The translations under genes were made by a program, and so were the position numbers. From Pelagihabitans pacificus (lineage in GTDB: Bacteria; Bacteroidota; Bacteroidia; Flavobacteriales; Flavobacteriaceae): 64,000 bases of DNA. Below the pieces are notes generated by a model. The model did not search any database. It was not told where the DNA came from and worked only from the letters and a program-made list of their open reading frames with translations. Location of the stretch: NCBI RefSeq assembly GCF_009371985.2, contig NZ_VIKU02000001.1, forward strand, positions 1,116,001-1,180,000, in the 5' to 3' direction. Below are positions 29,153-37,104 of this stretch, in pieces. Positions within the stretch are counted from its first letter, which is position 1. Each line of letters begins with the position of its first letter.

Positions 29153-30820
29153 TTATTTTTCACTGATTATTTTTCCCGCTTCCAAGGTCAGGATTCGACC
29201 GCATTGGGTAAGCCACTTCGGGTCTTGACTGACGACAATGAGTGCCCAAGGGCGCTCCGGGGATACCAAAAACTTCATGATTTTTAGGGATTCGACCTCA
29301 TCGAATTGATCCAAAGGGTTGCGCAGCAACAAAAGCCTAGGTCGTTTAACGATACTTCTAGCCAATACGATCTTTTTACCTGTGGTATAGGAAATTTGCT
29401 TGCCTTCGGGATAAATGAAGGTCTGCAGTCCTTTCGGTTGGCGTTTCACGAAGTCGGAGAGCCCACAATTTTCGATGGCCCAGTAGATGTCTTCCTCACC
29501 GATAGAGGTATCACCGAAGGTAATGTTCTCCCAAAGAGTGCCTTCAAAGGGCGATTCGCCGCTCAATGACTGTCCTACATGTGAGCGATAATAATTAAGG
29601 TTCAGATTCTCGAGTCTGCGTCCGTTGACAAAAATGCTACCTTCATCGGCGGTGATGATTCCCGCAATCAAATTCAGCAGTGTCGATTTTCCGGAACCAT
29701 TGGCGCCATTGATCAAAATAGAACAATTAGGGGTAATCGAAAGCGATACCCCGTCCAGTATCCGTTGAGTGGTATCCGGGATATGGTACACCACCTTTTC
29801 TAGCTCCACGGTAAAAGCTTCTGTTTCCTTAAAGGGTTGCTCTCCCTTCTGCGGTTCCAACTCTTTATCGACCACCTGACCCAACTTCTCCAGGGAGGTA
29901 AGGACATCATAGAAGGATTCCAGTCCTAAAATGAGTTTTTCCACGGAATTGATTACTAAAAGAATGATAATTTCAGCTGCCACAAACTGTCCGATGTTCA
30001 TTTCCTGGCTCAACACCAATAGCCCACCAATCAATAAAAGCCCCGCCGTGACCAAAACCTTAAACCCGACCATTTGGATGAATTGAAGCACTAGAATCCT
30101 AAAATGGCTTTCCCTGGATTCCAAATAGCTGTTCACCAAACGATCGCTCTTTCGAAGGGCCAAATCTGTGTTGCCGGAGAGCTTAAAACTGATAATGGAT
30201 CGGGCTACCTCCTGAATCCAATGGGCAATTTTGTATTTGCTCTTCGACTCCGCCAGACTTGTATCGAGCCCCCGTTGGATGGTAAATTTGAAGACCACAT
30301 AGATGAGCAGTATCAAGAGAATACCATAGATAATAAAAAACGGGTGGTAAAAAGATAGCAATAGCAACCCAAAGATAATCTGTAAGAGCGCTGCGGGAAA
30401 ATCGACCAATAATTTAGAAAGTCCTTTCTGAACGTTCAGGGTATCGAAAAAGCGATTCGCCAATTCGGGTGGATAAAAATTGCGCAGCTGGCTCATCTTA
30501 ATCTTGGGAAAACGGTAGGCAAACTCGAAAGCAGATCGAGTGAATATTTTTTGCTGTATGTTTTCAATGATCCTAATCTGCATTAACTGTAATATGCCTA
30601 CAAAAGCCACCCCCAAAGTCACCAAAATCACAAGAACGATCCATGAGGTAGTCACCTGTGCCCCTTGTATAAGATTGATGATTGCCTGTATACCCAAAGG
30701 CAACGATAGGTTCACAAGACCTGCAAAGATTGCGTAATAGAATACTTGGAACACGTCTCTCTTATCCAGTTTGAGCAAGCCCAAAAGGCGTTGCCAAGCT
30801 GTCAAAATATTTTTAGCCAT
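29153..30820 (-). CDS. ABC transporter, fused membrane and degenerate nucleotide-binding domain
   Basis: 555 residues: six membrane helices (about 25-300), then a nucleotide-binding domain. There is no N-terminal C39 peptidase domain. Walker A is intact (GANGSGKST, 372-380). The rest of the ATPase site is not canonical: the LSGGQ signature position reads ISYTTGKK, Walker B ends LLLLRNP (residues 500-501 are Arg and Asn where Asp and Glu are expected), and the switch His is Gln532 in VVSQD. I checked the Walker B codons (CGC AAC) directly. With HlyD and TolC partners it resembles a type I secretion or efflux pump, but hydrolysis looks impaired. The gene overlaps tetR by eight bases. Confidence 0.88.
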   Translation of the reverse strand: MAKNILTAWQRLLGLLKLDKRDVFQVFYYAIFAGLVNLSLPLGIQAIINLIQGAQVTTSWIVLVILVTLGVAFVGILQLMQIRIIENIQQKIFTRSAFEFAYRFPKIKMSQLRNFYPPELANRFFDTLNVQKGLSKLLVDFPAALLQIIFGLLLLSFYHPFFIIYGILLILLIYVVFKFTIQRGLDTSLAESKSKYKIAHWIQEVARSIISFKLSGNTDLALRKSDRLVNSYLESRESHFRILVLQFIQMVGFKVLVTAGLLLIGGLLVLSQEMNIGQFVAAEIIILLVINSVEKLILGLESFYDVLTSLEKLGQVVDKELEPQKGEQPFKETEAFTVELEKVVYHIPDTTQRILDGVSLSITPNCSILINGANGSGKSTLLNLIAGIITADEGSIFVNGRRLENLNLNYYRSHVGQSLSGESPFEGTLWENITFGDTSIGEEDIYWAIENCGLSDFVKRQPKGLQTFIYPEGKQISYTTGKKIVLARSIVKRPRLLLLRNPLDQFDEVESLKIMKFLVSPERPWALIVVSQDPKWLTQCGRILTLEAGKIISEK

Positions 30821-31499
30821 TGAGGTCCTTGTTTAGGGAATTGAATACCAAATCGATGAAATAGTCAGTGGGCGCCACATTTCCATGGCAATTGGTTAAG
30901 GAAGTAAAATGATCTTTTAAAAAATGTTGGTGCAACGACCCTTCCAGAATGGTGCTTGCCAAGCTCGAGGGGTAGCGATAGGAAGGATTCACCGCTTGGA
31001 TCATTTGGCTGATCCTGGAAACCAATCGCTTGTAGATCACGAAATAACCATCTTTATTATCGGCATCGACTTCTTTCGTCAAATAGGATTTTGAATATTC
31101 GTTGATAACGATTTTATTTAGAAGCACCTCGTTGATATGGGAGAATGCGGAATCTTCCTCTGTGGCACGTGTCACGATTTCAATCGCCTTTTTTAACTTT
31201 TCGACCGGATCTGCCATGCTATTTGTGGAAAAAACCAACTGGTACTCCAACCATCCCCAATACCAAGAGGTAAGATAAAGCAATAATTTATGTTTATTTT
31301 CAAAATACCGGTAGATGGAGCTTTCATTGGAGCCAATTCGCATGCCCAATTTCCTGAAGGTAAAGCTTTCAAAACCCATCTCGCTGATCATTAAAATACT
31401 TTCCTGTATGATGCGTTTTCCCAAATCGGAGGATTGGGGATCTTTGAGAAAGATTTTTTCGTTAATACTAATTTTTACCGATTGCAATAAACGATCCAT
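30813..31499 (-). CDS. TetR-family transcriptional regulator
   Basis: 228-residue repressor. The N-terminal HTH covers about residues 25-70 (ESILMISEMGFESFTFRKLG, then SSIYRYFENKHKLL). The C-terminal ligand domain has no clear relatives I can name. It is the first gene of the export operon, overlapping the ABC gene by eight bases, so it probably represses its own operon. A 13-base palindrome sits just upstream of its -7 element. Confidence 0.92.
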   Translation of the reverse strand: MDRLLQSVKISINEKIFLKDPQSSDLGKRIIQESILMISEMGFESFTFRKLGMRIGSNESSIYRYFENKHKLLLYLTSWYWGWLEYQLVFSTNSMADPVEKLKKAIEIVTRATEEDSAFSHINEVLLNKIVINEYSKSYLTKEVDADNKDGYFVIYKRLVSRISQMIQAVNPSYRYPSSLASTILEGSLHQHFLKDHFTSLTNCHGNVAPTDYFIDLVFNSLNKDLNG

Positions 31500-31523
31500 A
31501 TCGTTGCCATTTTTTTACCTGGA

Positions 31524-31531
31524 CAAATATA
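31524..31531 (-). promoter_or_regulatory. tetR operon promoter, -7 element
   Basis: TATATTTG on the minus strand matches TAnnTTTG and lies 24 bases upstream of the tetR start. No clear -33 TTG was seen. Confidence 0.5.
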
Positions 31532-31544
31532 ATAGTATTACTAT
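31532..31544. promoter_or_regulatory. putative TetR operator
   Basis: A perfect 13-base palindrome, ATAGTA-T-TACTAT, directly abuts the -7 element of the tetR operon. A repressor bound here would block the promoter, which fits autoregulation. Assignment to this TetR is inference from position. Confidence 0.45.
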
Positions 31545-31606
31545 CATATATTAATAGTTTAACTAATATTTAACGAAAGTGACACTTTCTATTCGGCATT
31601 CCTTAG

Positions 31607-31614
31607 TATATTTG
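31607..31614 (+). promoter_or_regulatory. -7 promoter element of the small secreted pair
   Basis: TATATTTG matches TAnnTTTG, 28 bases before the ATG at 31643. It is divergent from the tetR promoter in the same intergenic region. Confidence 0.5.
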
Positions 31615-31642
31615 TAAGAATAGGTTACAAAAATTACGATAT

Positions 31643-32014
31643 ATGAAATATAACTACCTTATTTTTGTTTTACTGTTAAGTGTTAGTCCCTTAATGGCAC
31701 AGCAACAGTTGCTTATCGTAGATGAATATCAGCAGACCGAAACAATACCAAGCCCGACGAATCAGTTGATAAAGATGTCTGGCAAACAGGTTATCCCGGT
31801 AGTGGGGGGGCTCGATCAATGGGATGGCATGAATAACTATATCTACGTATTTGGAAGTAAATTGATTATTGAAAGTGCGGATTTGGGATCTGACGGTATC
31901 ACTAGATTGGTCCTCCGGAGGGAAGACGGACTCGATTTTTTTAATCTCTTCCCAACCTTACGGGCCCGGTTGGTACCTATACACATGGAACGCGGTGCAA
32001 AAATAGTACCCTAA
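31643..32014 (+). CDS. small secreted protein, paralogue of the next gene
   Basis: 123-residue protein with a signal peptide ending at SPLMAQQ. I do not recognise the family. Its C-terminal half, including RLVLRREDGLDFFNLFPTL, aligns with VVLKRKNGKPFFRFFPTV in the following gene, so the two are tandem paralogues. It should be periplasmic or secreted. It is transcribed divergently from the TetR export operon, which may only be positional. Confidence 0.7.
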   Translation: MKYNYLIFVLLLSVSPLMAQQQLLIVDEYQQTETIPSPTNQLIKMSGKQVIPVVGGLDQWDGMNNYIYVFGSKLIIESADLGSDGITRLVLRREDGLDFFNLFPTLRARLVPIHMERGAKIVP

Positions 32015-32059
32015 TAATGATGAATTAACAACGAAGTATAATCATAAATTTTATCGAAC

Positions 32060-32443
32060 ATGAAAAAGTCATTTTTTGTTGCAGTATTTTTGGCGGTTTC
32101 ATTTTTAGTGAACGCCCAAGAAAAGGAAACTATGATACAACCAGGTACTACATTTACGTTAGCCGCCGTTGATGGCGATAATTACCGCCATATAAAGTTT
32201 CCACGAAAAAACATTATTATAAAACGAGGGGCAATTGCAAATTTCAACGAATTAATCGGTGAGCAGTTGGTCGTATCCGAAGTAAAAAGTGGAGCGGAAA
32301 ATACGTATGTCGTTTTGAAACGTAAGAATGGAAAGCCCTTTTTTAGGTTCTTTCCCACAGTCGATGCCAATTTGGAAAAAGCGTTGGAGCGCGGTGAGTT
32401 GAGAGCAGCGGAACCAACTAAGAACCAACTGGCACAAAAGTAA
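32060..32443 (+). CDS. small secreted protein, paralogue of the preceding gene
   Basis: 127-residue protein with a signal peptide ending at FLVNAQE. Family not recognised. It shares the VLKRKNGKPFFRFFPT block with the gene 45 bases upstream and has an otherwise beta-rich, basic sequence. The two genes are probably one transcript, closed by the long inverted repeat at 32465-32523. Either could be cargo or an accessory of the divergent exporter, but nothing in the sequence proves that. Confidence 0.7.
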   Translation: MKKSFFVAVFLAVSFLVNAQEKETMIQPGTTFTLAAVDGDNYRHIKFPRKNIIIKRGAIANFNELIGEQLVVSEVKSGAENTYVVLKRKNGKPFFRFFPTVDANLEKALERGELRAAEPTKNQLAQK

Positions 32444-32464
32444 AGTGTTTATTTGTTCTCTGTT

Positions 32465-32523
32465 ACACCGGTCATATTAAAATCGATTTTCGCTAGCCGA
32501 TTTGAAGAAGCTATGACCGGTGT
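32465..32523 (+). terminator. long stem-loop after the paralogue pair
   Basis: A perfect 12-base inverted repeat, ACACCGGTCATA (465-476 of the 32 kb block) and TATGACCGGTGT (512-523), encloses a second small stem AAATCG/CGATTT. It lies 22 bases after the stop at 32443. The T-run is short, so either a terminator or an mRNA-end stabiliser is possible. Confidence 0.5.
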
Positions 32524-32594
32524 TTAACTTTAACCATGTTGTGGATGTCGAATCGGGGTAGTACGGCCCGTTCGGCTTTTGGATGAAGGTTTAG

Positions 32595-32915
32595 TGTATT
32601 CCCTCGTTACATACTCCTTGGAAGCCTTTCGATCGACGAACTATTTTAAGCACTAGCCATCATAAACTACTTGGCACGGAACTGCTCCTAGAGAAAACAA
32701 GGTATCACGAAGAGGCGCTCTCAGGAGTATTGGTGCGTTCCGAGCAAACACTTATCATAGGCAAGACGAAGCCAACGTTGTTCCAAACAATCAATCAAAA
32801 ACTTTTGGAGGAGTACCCTGAAAACATTCCTGAGTTTTATGCGGTGCCCCTGAGATTTATAGACGACGTTCAGACGCGTTACATTCGCAAAAACACGGCC
32901 AACGTCCGAGCCTAA
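32595..32915 (+). pseudogene. possible gene remnant or atypical small gene
   Basis: The frame is open for about 106 codons between a TAG at 32592 and the stop ending at 32915, without an ATG. The only start-like codons are TTG or CTG type (for example TTG at 32730). The translation contains ordinary-looking stretches such as LLEEYPENIPEFYAVPLR, but I recognise no family. It could be the 3' remnant of a decayed gene, a small gene with a rare start, or chance. The rest of the 486-base gap (32444-32928) holds only the stem-loop. Confidence 0.25.
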
Positions 32916-32928
32916 AAAGTAAGGGCAC

Positions 32929-33855
32929 TTAACCGATATCTTGGAACCAGTTAAAATGCTCTTGAATTATTTTTTCCTTCTCTCCCTTGATATATTCCAA
33001 GAAAGCAGTCGCGACCGGCGAGTGCTTTTTAGAGGAAAGCCATATCAAATTCCAGGTAGTACTAATGGGCAACCCTTGCATCCTGATGATTTGTAGGTCC
33101 TTATTCTTCAGGTCATTTTTTATGCCTATCAGCGGCATAATCGAATACCCCAACCCGGCAATAACAGCCTGTTTCACCGCCTCGTTCGAAGTAAGCTCAA
33201 TTTTTTTCCTTACCGGGAAACCGTGGCCACTTATAAACCGTTCCATGGCATTTCGGGTAGCCGACCCTTGCTCCCTATAGATCAAAGGTAAGGTTTCGAA
33301 CATTTTTCTCCTGCTGAGCCTACTGTCAATTTTGCGCTTGGTGCCGCCTACAAAAAACAGTTTGTTCTCCATCAGTGCGACCCGTTCGATTTTTAAGTGG
33401 GTAGGTAACACGGAAACCAAAGCAAAATCCACTTCGTTTTTTTCCAGGCTCTTGACAACCTTGGCCTTGTTGGTCACATCCATGTTCAAATCGATTCCCT
33501 TATTATTGTGCATAAAACTGGATAGAAAATAAGGCATTACATACTTTCCTGTAGAGACTACCGAGATTTTTAATCGCCCCGAAAGCATGCCCTCATACGC
33601 CAAGGTCTTATAATTAATAGCTGCCACCTCATCTATGATTTTCTGGGCGGCTACCGCAATTTCCTTACCAAAATCAGTAACAAAAAGCTGTCTTCCGACC
33701 ACTTCGGTCAGTGGGATGGAGAACTGATCTTGAAAATTTTTCAGCTGAATCGATACCGCAGGTTGGGTCAAAAATAGCTCTTCCGCGGCCTTGGTAATAC
33801 TCTGTTTTTCGGACACTTTCAGGAACACCTGTAGCTGATGCAACGTGTAATTCAT
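32929..33855 (-). CDS. LysR-family transcriptional regulator
   Basis: 308-residue regulator with a typical N-terminal HTH (LQVFLKVSEKQSITKAAEEL, then TQPAVSIQLKNFQ) and a two-lobed effector domain. It is divergent from the 33953-35864 cluster, which ends in an SbtA-family permease. LysR proteins of the CbbR/CmpR group control CO2 fixation and bicarbonate uptake genes in other phyla. By position and type this one could sense inorganic carbon status, which is inference. Confidence 0.93.
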   Translation of the reverse strand: MNYTLHQLQVFLKVSEKQSITKAAEELFLTQPAVSIQLKNFQDQFSIPLTEVVGRQLFVTDFGKEIAVAAQKIIDEVAAINYKTLAYEGMLSGRLKISVVSTGKYVMPYFLSSFMHNNKGIDLNMDVTNKAKVVKSLEKNEVDFALVSVLPTHLKIERVALMENKLFFVGGTKRKIDSRLSRRKMFETLPLIYREQGSATRNAMERFISGHGFPVRKKIELTSNEAVKQAVIAGLGYSIMPLIGIKNDLKNKDLQIIRMQGLPISTTWNLIWLSSKKHSPVATAFLEYIKGEKEKIIQEHFNWFQDIG

Positions 33856-33875
33856 AAATTTTATATATGTTTCTT

Positions 33876-33900
33876 ATAATAAATATAAATAAAATATTAT
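33876..33900. promoter_or_regulatory. candidate LysR binding region
   Basis: An AT-rich interrupted inverted repeat, ATAATA-N13-TATTAT, lies between the divergent LysR gene and its probable target cluster. The low-complexity composition makes chance likely. Confidence 0.25.
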
Positions 33901-33952
33901 GAAATTAAATACCAAACTTTGCATCGACATAAACTTATAAAATTCAATTTCC

Positions 33953-34261
33953 ATGAAAAATTCCACAGTAGCGCAGGCAGTGAACACCCAACAAAAAATT
34001 CAATTGGTAGACGGCACCTTCACCATTTCGGAGGCCAACGATGTCGTAACGGCCTTAATTAATGAAAAAATCAACTTTCACAAATTACAACGCCTATCAC
34101 TCTGCGAAGGTCTTGCTACCGCCGATACCTTATATCCGGATGGCCGAATAGCGGAGTTGGAACAGGAGAAAAAAATCGCGAAGGCCTTTTTCAAAGAGGT
34201 AAGAAATACGGGGGCGACCATAAAAATAAACGGTACGTTAGAAATTTCCGTGGAAAAATAG
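33953..34261 (+). CDS. conserved small protein of the LysR-SbtA locus, copy 1
   Basis: 102-residue soluble protein with no signal peptide. No named family recognised. It is clearly paralogous to the gene at 34583: both have LVxGTF near the N-terminus, then a helix ending KIxFHxLQxL, a charged helix rich in Lys/Glu, and a final IxINGxxxI strand. The alpha-beta pattern suggests a compact regulatory or binding fold. Its place between the LysR regulator and a bicarbonate-type permease suggests a role in that uptake system. Confidence 0.75.
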   Translation: MKNSTVAQAVNTQQKIQLVDGTFTISEANDVVTALINEKINFHKLQRLSLCEGLATADTLYPDGRIAELEQEKKIAKAFFKEVRNTGATIKINGTLEISVEK

Positions 34262-34326
34262 ACCTACTGGTTCCAATACATGATTATCGTTTAAAATATT
34301 TGTAACCCACTATTTGACATCAAAAT

Positions 34327-34491
34327 ATGCATCAGAAAAAAACACATTTTTTGTTGATTATCGCTGCCTTGCTCTTTGTAGCGTGTATAATCACCTCACA
34401 CGTACACGACAACCTATTCATGGATCAACTATTAATTTCTACCGGCATTCTCTCGTGTACCTTTATGGTTAAAACCCTTGGTAAAGGATAA
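34327..34491 (+). CDS. small two-helix membrane protein
   Basis: 54 residues starting at an ATG. Two hydrophobic stretches are separated by a short polar loop: FLLIIAALLFVACIITS, then LLISTGILSCTFMV. It lies between the two paralogous 100-residue genes on the same strand. No family recognised. The small size lowers certainty, but composition and position look like a real gene. Confidence 0.55.
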   Translation: MHQKKTHFLLIIAALLFVACIITSHVHDNLFMDQLLISTGILSCTFMVKTLGKG

Positions 34492-34582
34492 AAATGTATC
34501 CCCGTACCCTAGTGATGGATTTGATACGGTTTTACGTTGCTACCGACTCGTTCAAACACATTATCAATGACTCGATTTTCGA

Positions 34583-34885
34583 ATGGAAACCAAACATCAA
34601 TTTACCCTTGTAGAAGGTACATTTAGTCCGGCGGATGCGGCGGATGTACTCTTTTCATTGATTGGCGACAAAATAAAGTTTCATCAGCTGCAAATGTTGG
34701 GCGTTCAGAATCTTGCTGGCAAAGACCTCGTTTTGTCACAAAAACGTATCCAATCGCTTACCGAATCTAAAAATCTTTCAAAACAGCTGATTATTAAAGC
34801 TAGGGATGAGGGGGTTCATTTACAGATAAATGGGGAAATTTCGATAGCTCTGGTAAAAACTTCCCAAAACCAACTTCCTTCGTAA
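34583..34885 (+). CDS. conserved small protein of the LysR-SbtA locus, copy 2
   Basis: 100-residue soluble protein, paralogue of the gene at 33953 (shared LVEGTF, KIKFHQLQML, then a C-terminal INGEISIAL). It ends 13 bases before the permease start, so it is almost certainly co-transcribed with it. In cyanobacteria SbtA is followed by the PII-like partner SbtB. This protein is similar in size, but I see no PII T-loop signature, so equivalence is speculative. Confidence 0.78.
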   Translation: METKHQFTLVEGTFSPADAADVLFSLIGDKIKFHQLQMLGVQNLAGKDLVLSQKRIQSLTESKNLSKQLIIKARDEGVHLQINGEISIALVKTSQNQLPS

Positions 34886-34898
34886 CCTACCGCCATAT

Positions 34899-35864
34899 AT
34901 GGATTTTAAATTATTGTTGGACAATCTGACCAATCCTGCCCTGCTGTTTTTCTTTTTAGGCGTCTTTGCCGTACAGGTCAAAAGCGATTTGGAAATCCCT
35001 GCTAATTCCTCCAAGTTTATTTCCCTGTATTTGATGTTCTCCATTGGTTTCAAAGGGGGCTTGGAACTCTCCCATAGTCATCTGGATATGGAGATTTTTT
35101 GGAGTCTGCTCTTTGGTATCTTTTTGGCCTTATTCGTACCCTTATATACGTATTTCATTTTACGCCGTAAGTTTAGCGTTGCCAATTCGGGGGCCATTGC
35201 CGCCGCCTATGGGTCGGTAAGCGCCGTGACCTTCGTAACTGCCGTTTCTTTCTTGGAAATTGAACAAATCGATTTTGGCGGACACATGGTCGCCGTTATG
35301 GCGTTGATGGAAGCTCCTTCCATAATCATTGGGGTACTGCTCATGTCCTATTTTCAAAAAGAACAGAAAGAAAAGCAAATTTCAATTCGAAGTGTACTAC
35401 ACCATTCGTTGACAAACGGTAGTGTGCTGCTAATTTTAGGTAGCCTTCTAATCGGTTTTCTTGCCAGCGACCAACAGGCAAGGGGAATTGAACCCTTTAC
35501 CACTGATATCTTCAAAGGATTTTTAGCGGTATTTCTTTTGGATATGGGCATCTCTAGCGGAAAGAAACTGGCAGACTTTCTCAAAAAAGGCTGGTTCGCC
35601 TTTCTTTTTGCTGTCATAGTCCCGATCATCAACGGTTCTACTGTCGCATTTATTAGTTCCCTTTTTACCGAGAGCGAAGGCAATCGCTTTTTGTTTGCCA
35701 TTTTAGCGGCCAGCGCTTCCTACATTGCAGTGCCCGCCGCAATGCGATTGGCCGCCCCGAAAGCGAATCCGAGTTTATACCTTCCCATGGCCCTAGCCAT
35801 TACCTTTCCCTTCAACATCACCTTGGGCATGCCGCTGTACCTGTACGTCATCCAAGCTTTTTAA
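34899..35864 (+). CDS. SbtA-family sodium-dependent bicarbonate permease
   Basis: 321-residue polytopic protein with about ten membrane segments. The opening LLLDNLTNPALLFFFLGVFAVQVKSDLEIP and the following LYLMFSIGFKGG are the SbtA (PF05982) hallmarks, and AYGSVSAVTFVTA in the centre agrees. Family members import bicarbonate with sodium. In a non-photosynthetic flavobacterium the use would be anaplerotic carboxylation or pH control. The upstream 100-residue paralogues and the divergent LysR make a self-contained locus. Confidence 0.87.
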   Translation: MDFKLLLDNLTNPALLFFFLGVFAVQVKSDLEIPANSSKFISLYLMFSIGFKGGLELSHSHLDMEIFWSLLFGIFLALFVPLYTYFILRRKFSVANSGAIAAAYGSVSAVTFVTAVSFLEIEQIDFGGHMVAVMALMEAPSIIIGVLLMSYFQKEQKEKQISIRSVLHHSLTNGSVLLILGSLLIGFLASDQQARGIEPFTTDIFKGFLAVFLLDMGISSGKKLADFLKKGWFAFLFAVIVPIINGSTVAFISSLFTESEGNRFLFAILAASASYIAVPAAMRLAAPKANPSLYLPMALAITFPFNITLGMPLYLYVIQAF

Positions 35865-35893
35865 ATTATTGATTTATCTTTAGGCCCTAAACA

Positions 35894-36466
35894 ATGCTGA
35901 TGGAGAAACATCGATGTGGCTGGTGCCAGGGCGATTCATTGTATGAGGCCTATCATGACCGGGAATGGGGTGTTCCCGTAATGGACGATGCCACTATTTT
36001 CGAATTTCTAATTTTGGAAACCTTTCAAGCAGGACTGAGTTGGATCACCGTGCTGCGCAAAAGGGAAAATTTTAGAAAGGCTTTCGACCATTTTGATTAC
36101 GGAAAAATAGCAACATACGATCAAGCGAAAATCGATGCCCTATTACAGGATGCCGGCATTATCAGAAATAAACTAAAGATACACGCCACTATTACCAATG
36201 CCCAATCATTTATGAGGATACAGGAAGAGTTTGGCAGTTTTAGCAAATACATTTGGGGATTTGTCGATGGAAAACCCATAAAAAACAAGATTAGAAATTA
36301 TAAAAATGCACCTGCAACCAGCCCTATTTCAGATGCCCTCAGCAAGGATTTAAAAAAACGGGGCTTCAAATTTGTAGGCAGCACCGTGGTATATGCCCAT
36401 ATGCAAGCTACCGGCATGGTAAACGACCATGAAGTAAATTGTTTTCGATACCATGAAGTATCTTAG
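35894..36466 (+). CDS. tag: DNA-3-methyladenine glycosylase I
   Basis: 190-residue Tag enzyme that excises 3-methyladenine from DNA. It has the zinc-associated N-terminal CGWCQGD, then YHDREWGVP, and the core FQAGLSWITVLRKRENFR. The late motif STVVYAHMQATGMVNDH is also typical. Two ATGs lie close together (35894, 35900), and the second gives the usual N-terminus. It follows the permease gene by 29 bases, but a functional link is unlikely. Confidence 0.95.
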   Translation: MLMEKHRCGWCQGDSLYEAYHDREWGVPVMDDATIFEFLILETFQAGLSWITVLRKRENFRKAFDHFDYGKIATYDQAKIDALLQDAGIIRNKLKIHATITNAQSFMRIQEEFGSFSKYIWGFVDGKPIKNKIRNYKNAPATSPISDALSKDLKKRGFKFVGSTVVYAHMQATGMVNDHEVNCFRYHEVS

Positions 36467-36522
36467 CTATTTTAGGAATTTGACCGAAAACTGAAGAAGG
36501 AAACAAAAAAAGAAGCGACAAA

Positions 36523-37104
36523 ATGAAATTAGCGATACGTTTATTCATACCCTTATTTTTAATTAGTTTTTCAGGCATCGCCCAAAATAAGTATGAGCGG
36601 GAACATCGCATCCGAAAAGCACAATTTCCCGAAAAGGCCTTGAGTTATATTTCCGAAAAATTGGTAGGGGCCAAGAAAATACGGTTTTACAAGGAAATTG
36701 ACAGCACTAAGGTCAGCTATGAGGTCAAGTTTAAAAAAGACCGGCTCCGATACAGTGTGGAGTTCAGTGAGGAAGGCGTTTTGGAAGATGTGGAAATCCT
36801 AATAAAGGAGGTAGATATTCCCAACGACACCTTTGCCAGAATCCAACAATATCTCCAAAAAGAATTTACCAAGTACCATATTCGGCGAATGCAGCAGCAA
36901 TATCCGCTCGGTGGGGATTCACCGGAAACGACTATAAACAATGCTTTTCAAAACTTGATGCTTCCCAGTATCAAATATGAGTTCATAGTAGCTGGAAAAC
37001 AGGATAAGGAATACCACCAATATGAGGTCTTGTTCGACAACAAAGGCAATTTTGAAAAACTACGAAAATCATTACCCGCCAACTACGATCATGTATTGTA
37101 TTAG
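36523..37104 (+). CDS. exported hypothetical protein, PepSY-like
   Basis: 193-residue protein with a signal peptide ending at FSGIAQ. The mature part has repeated YEVKF/YEVLFDNKGNFEKL-type beta strands and charged helices, resembling the PepSY-like pattern common in flavobacterial exported proteins, but I cannot name a family. The stop lies 14 bases inside the following DUF2490 gene, which indicates coupling of the two. Confidence 0.65.
   Translation: MKLAIRLFIPLFLISFSGIAQNKYEREHRIRKAQFPEKALSYISEKLVGAKKIRFYKEIDSTKVSYEVKFKKDRLRYSVEFSEEGVLEDVEILIKEVDIPNDTFARIQQYLQKEFTKYHIRRMQQQYPLGGDSPETTINNAFQNLMLPSIKYEFIVAGKQDKEYHQYEVLFDNKGNFEKLRKSLPANYDHVLY

Noticed and set aside
32671-32687. TTGGCACGGAACTGCTC, resembling a sigma-54 promoter
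   Set aside because: The -24 half is perfect but the GC of the -12 half is one base too close, and it lies inside the open remnant frame with no suitable gene start after it.
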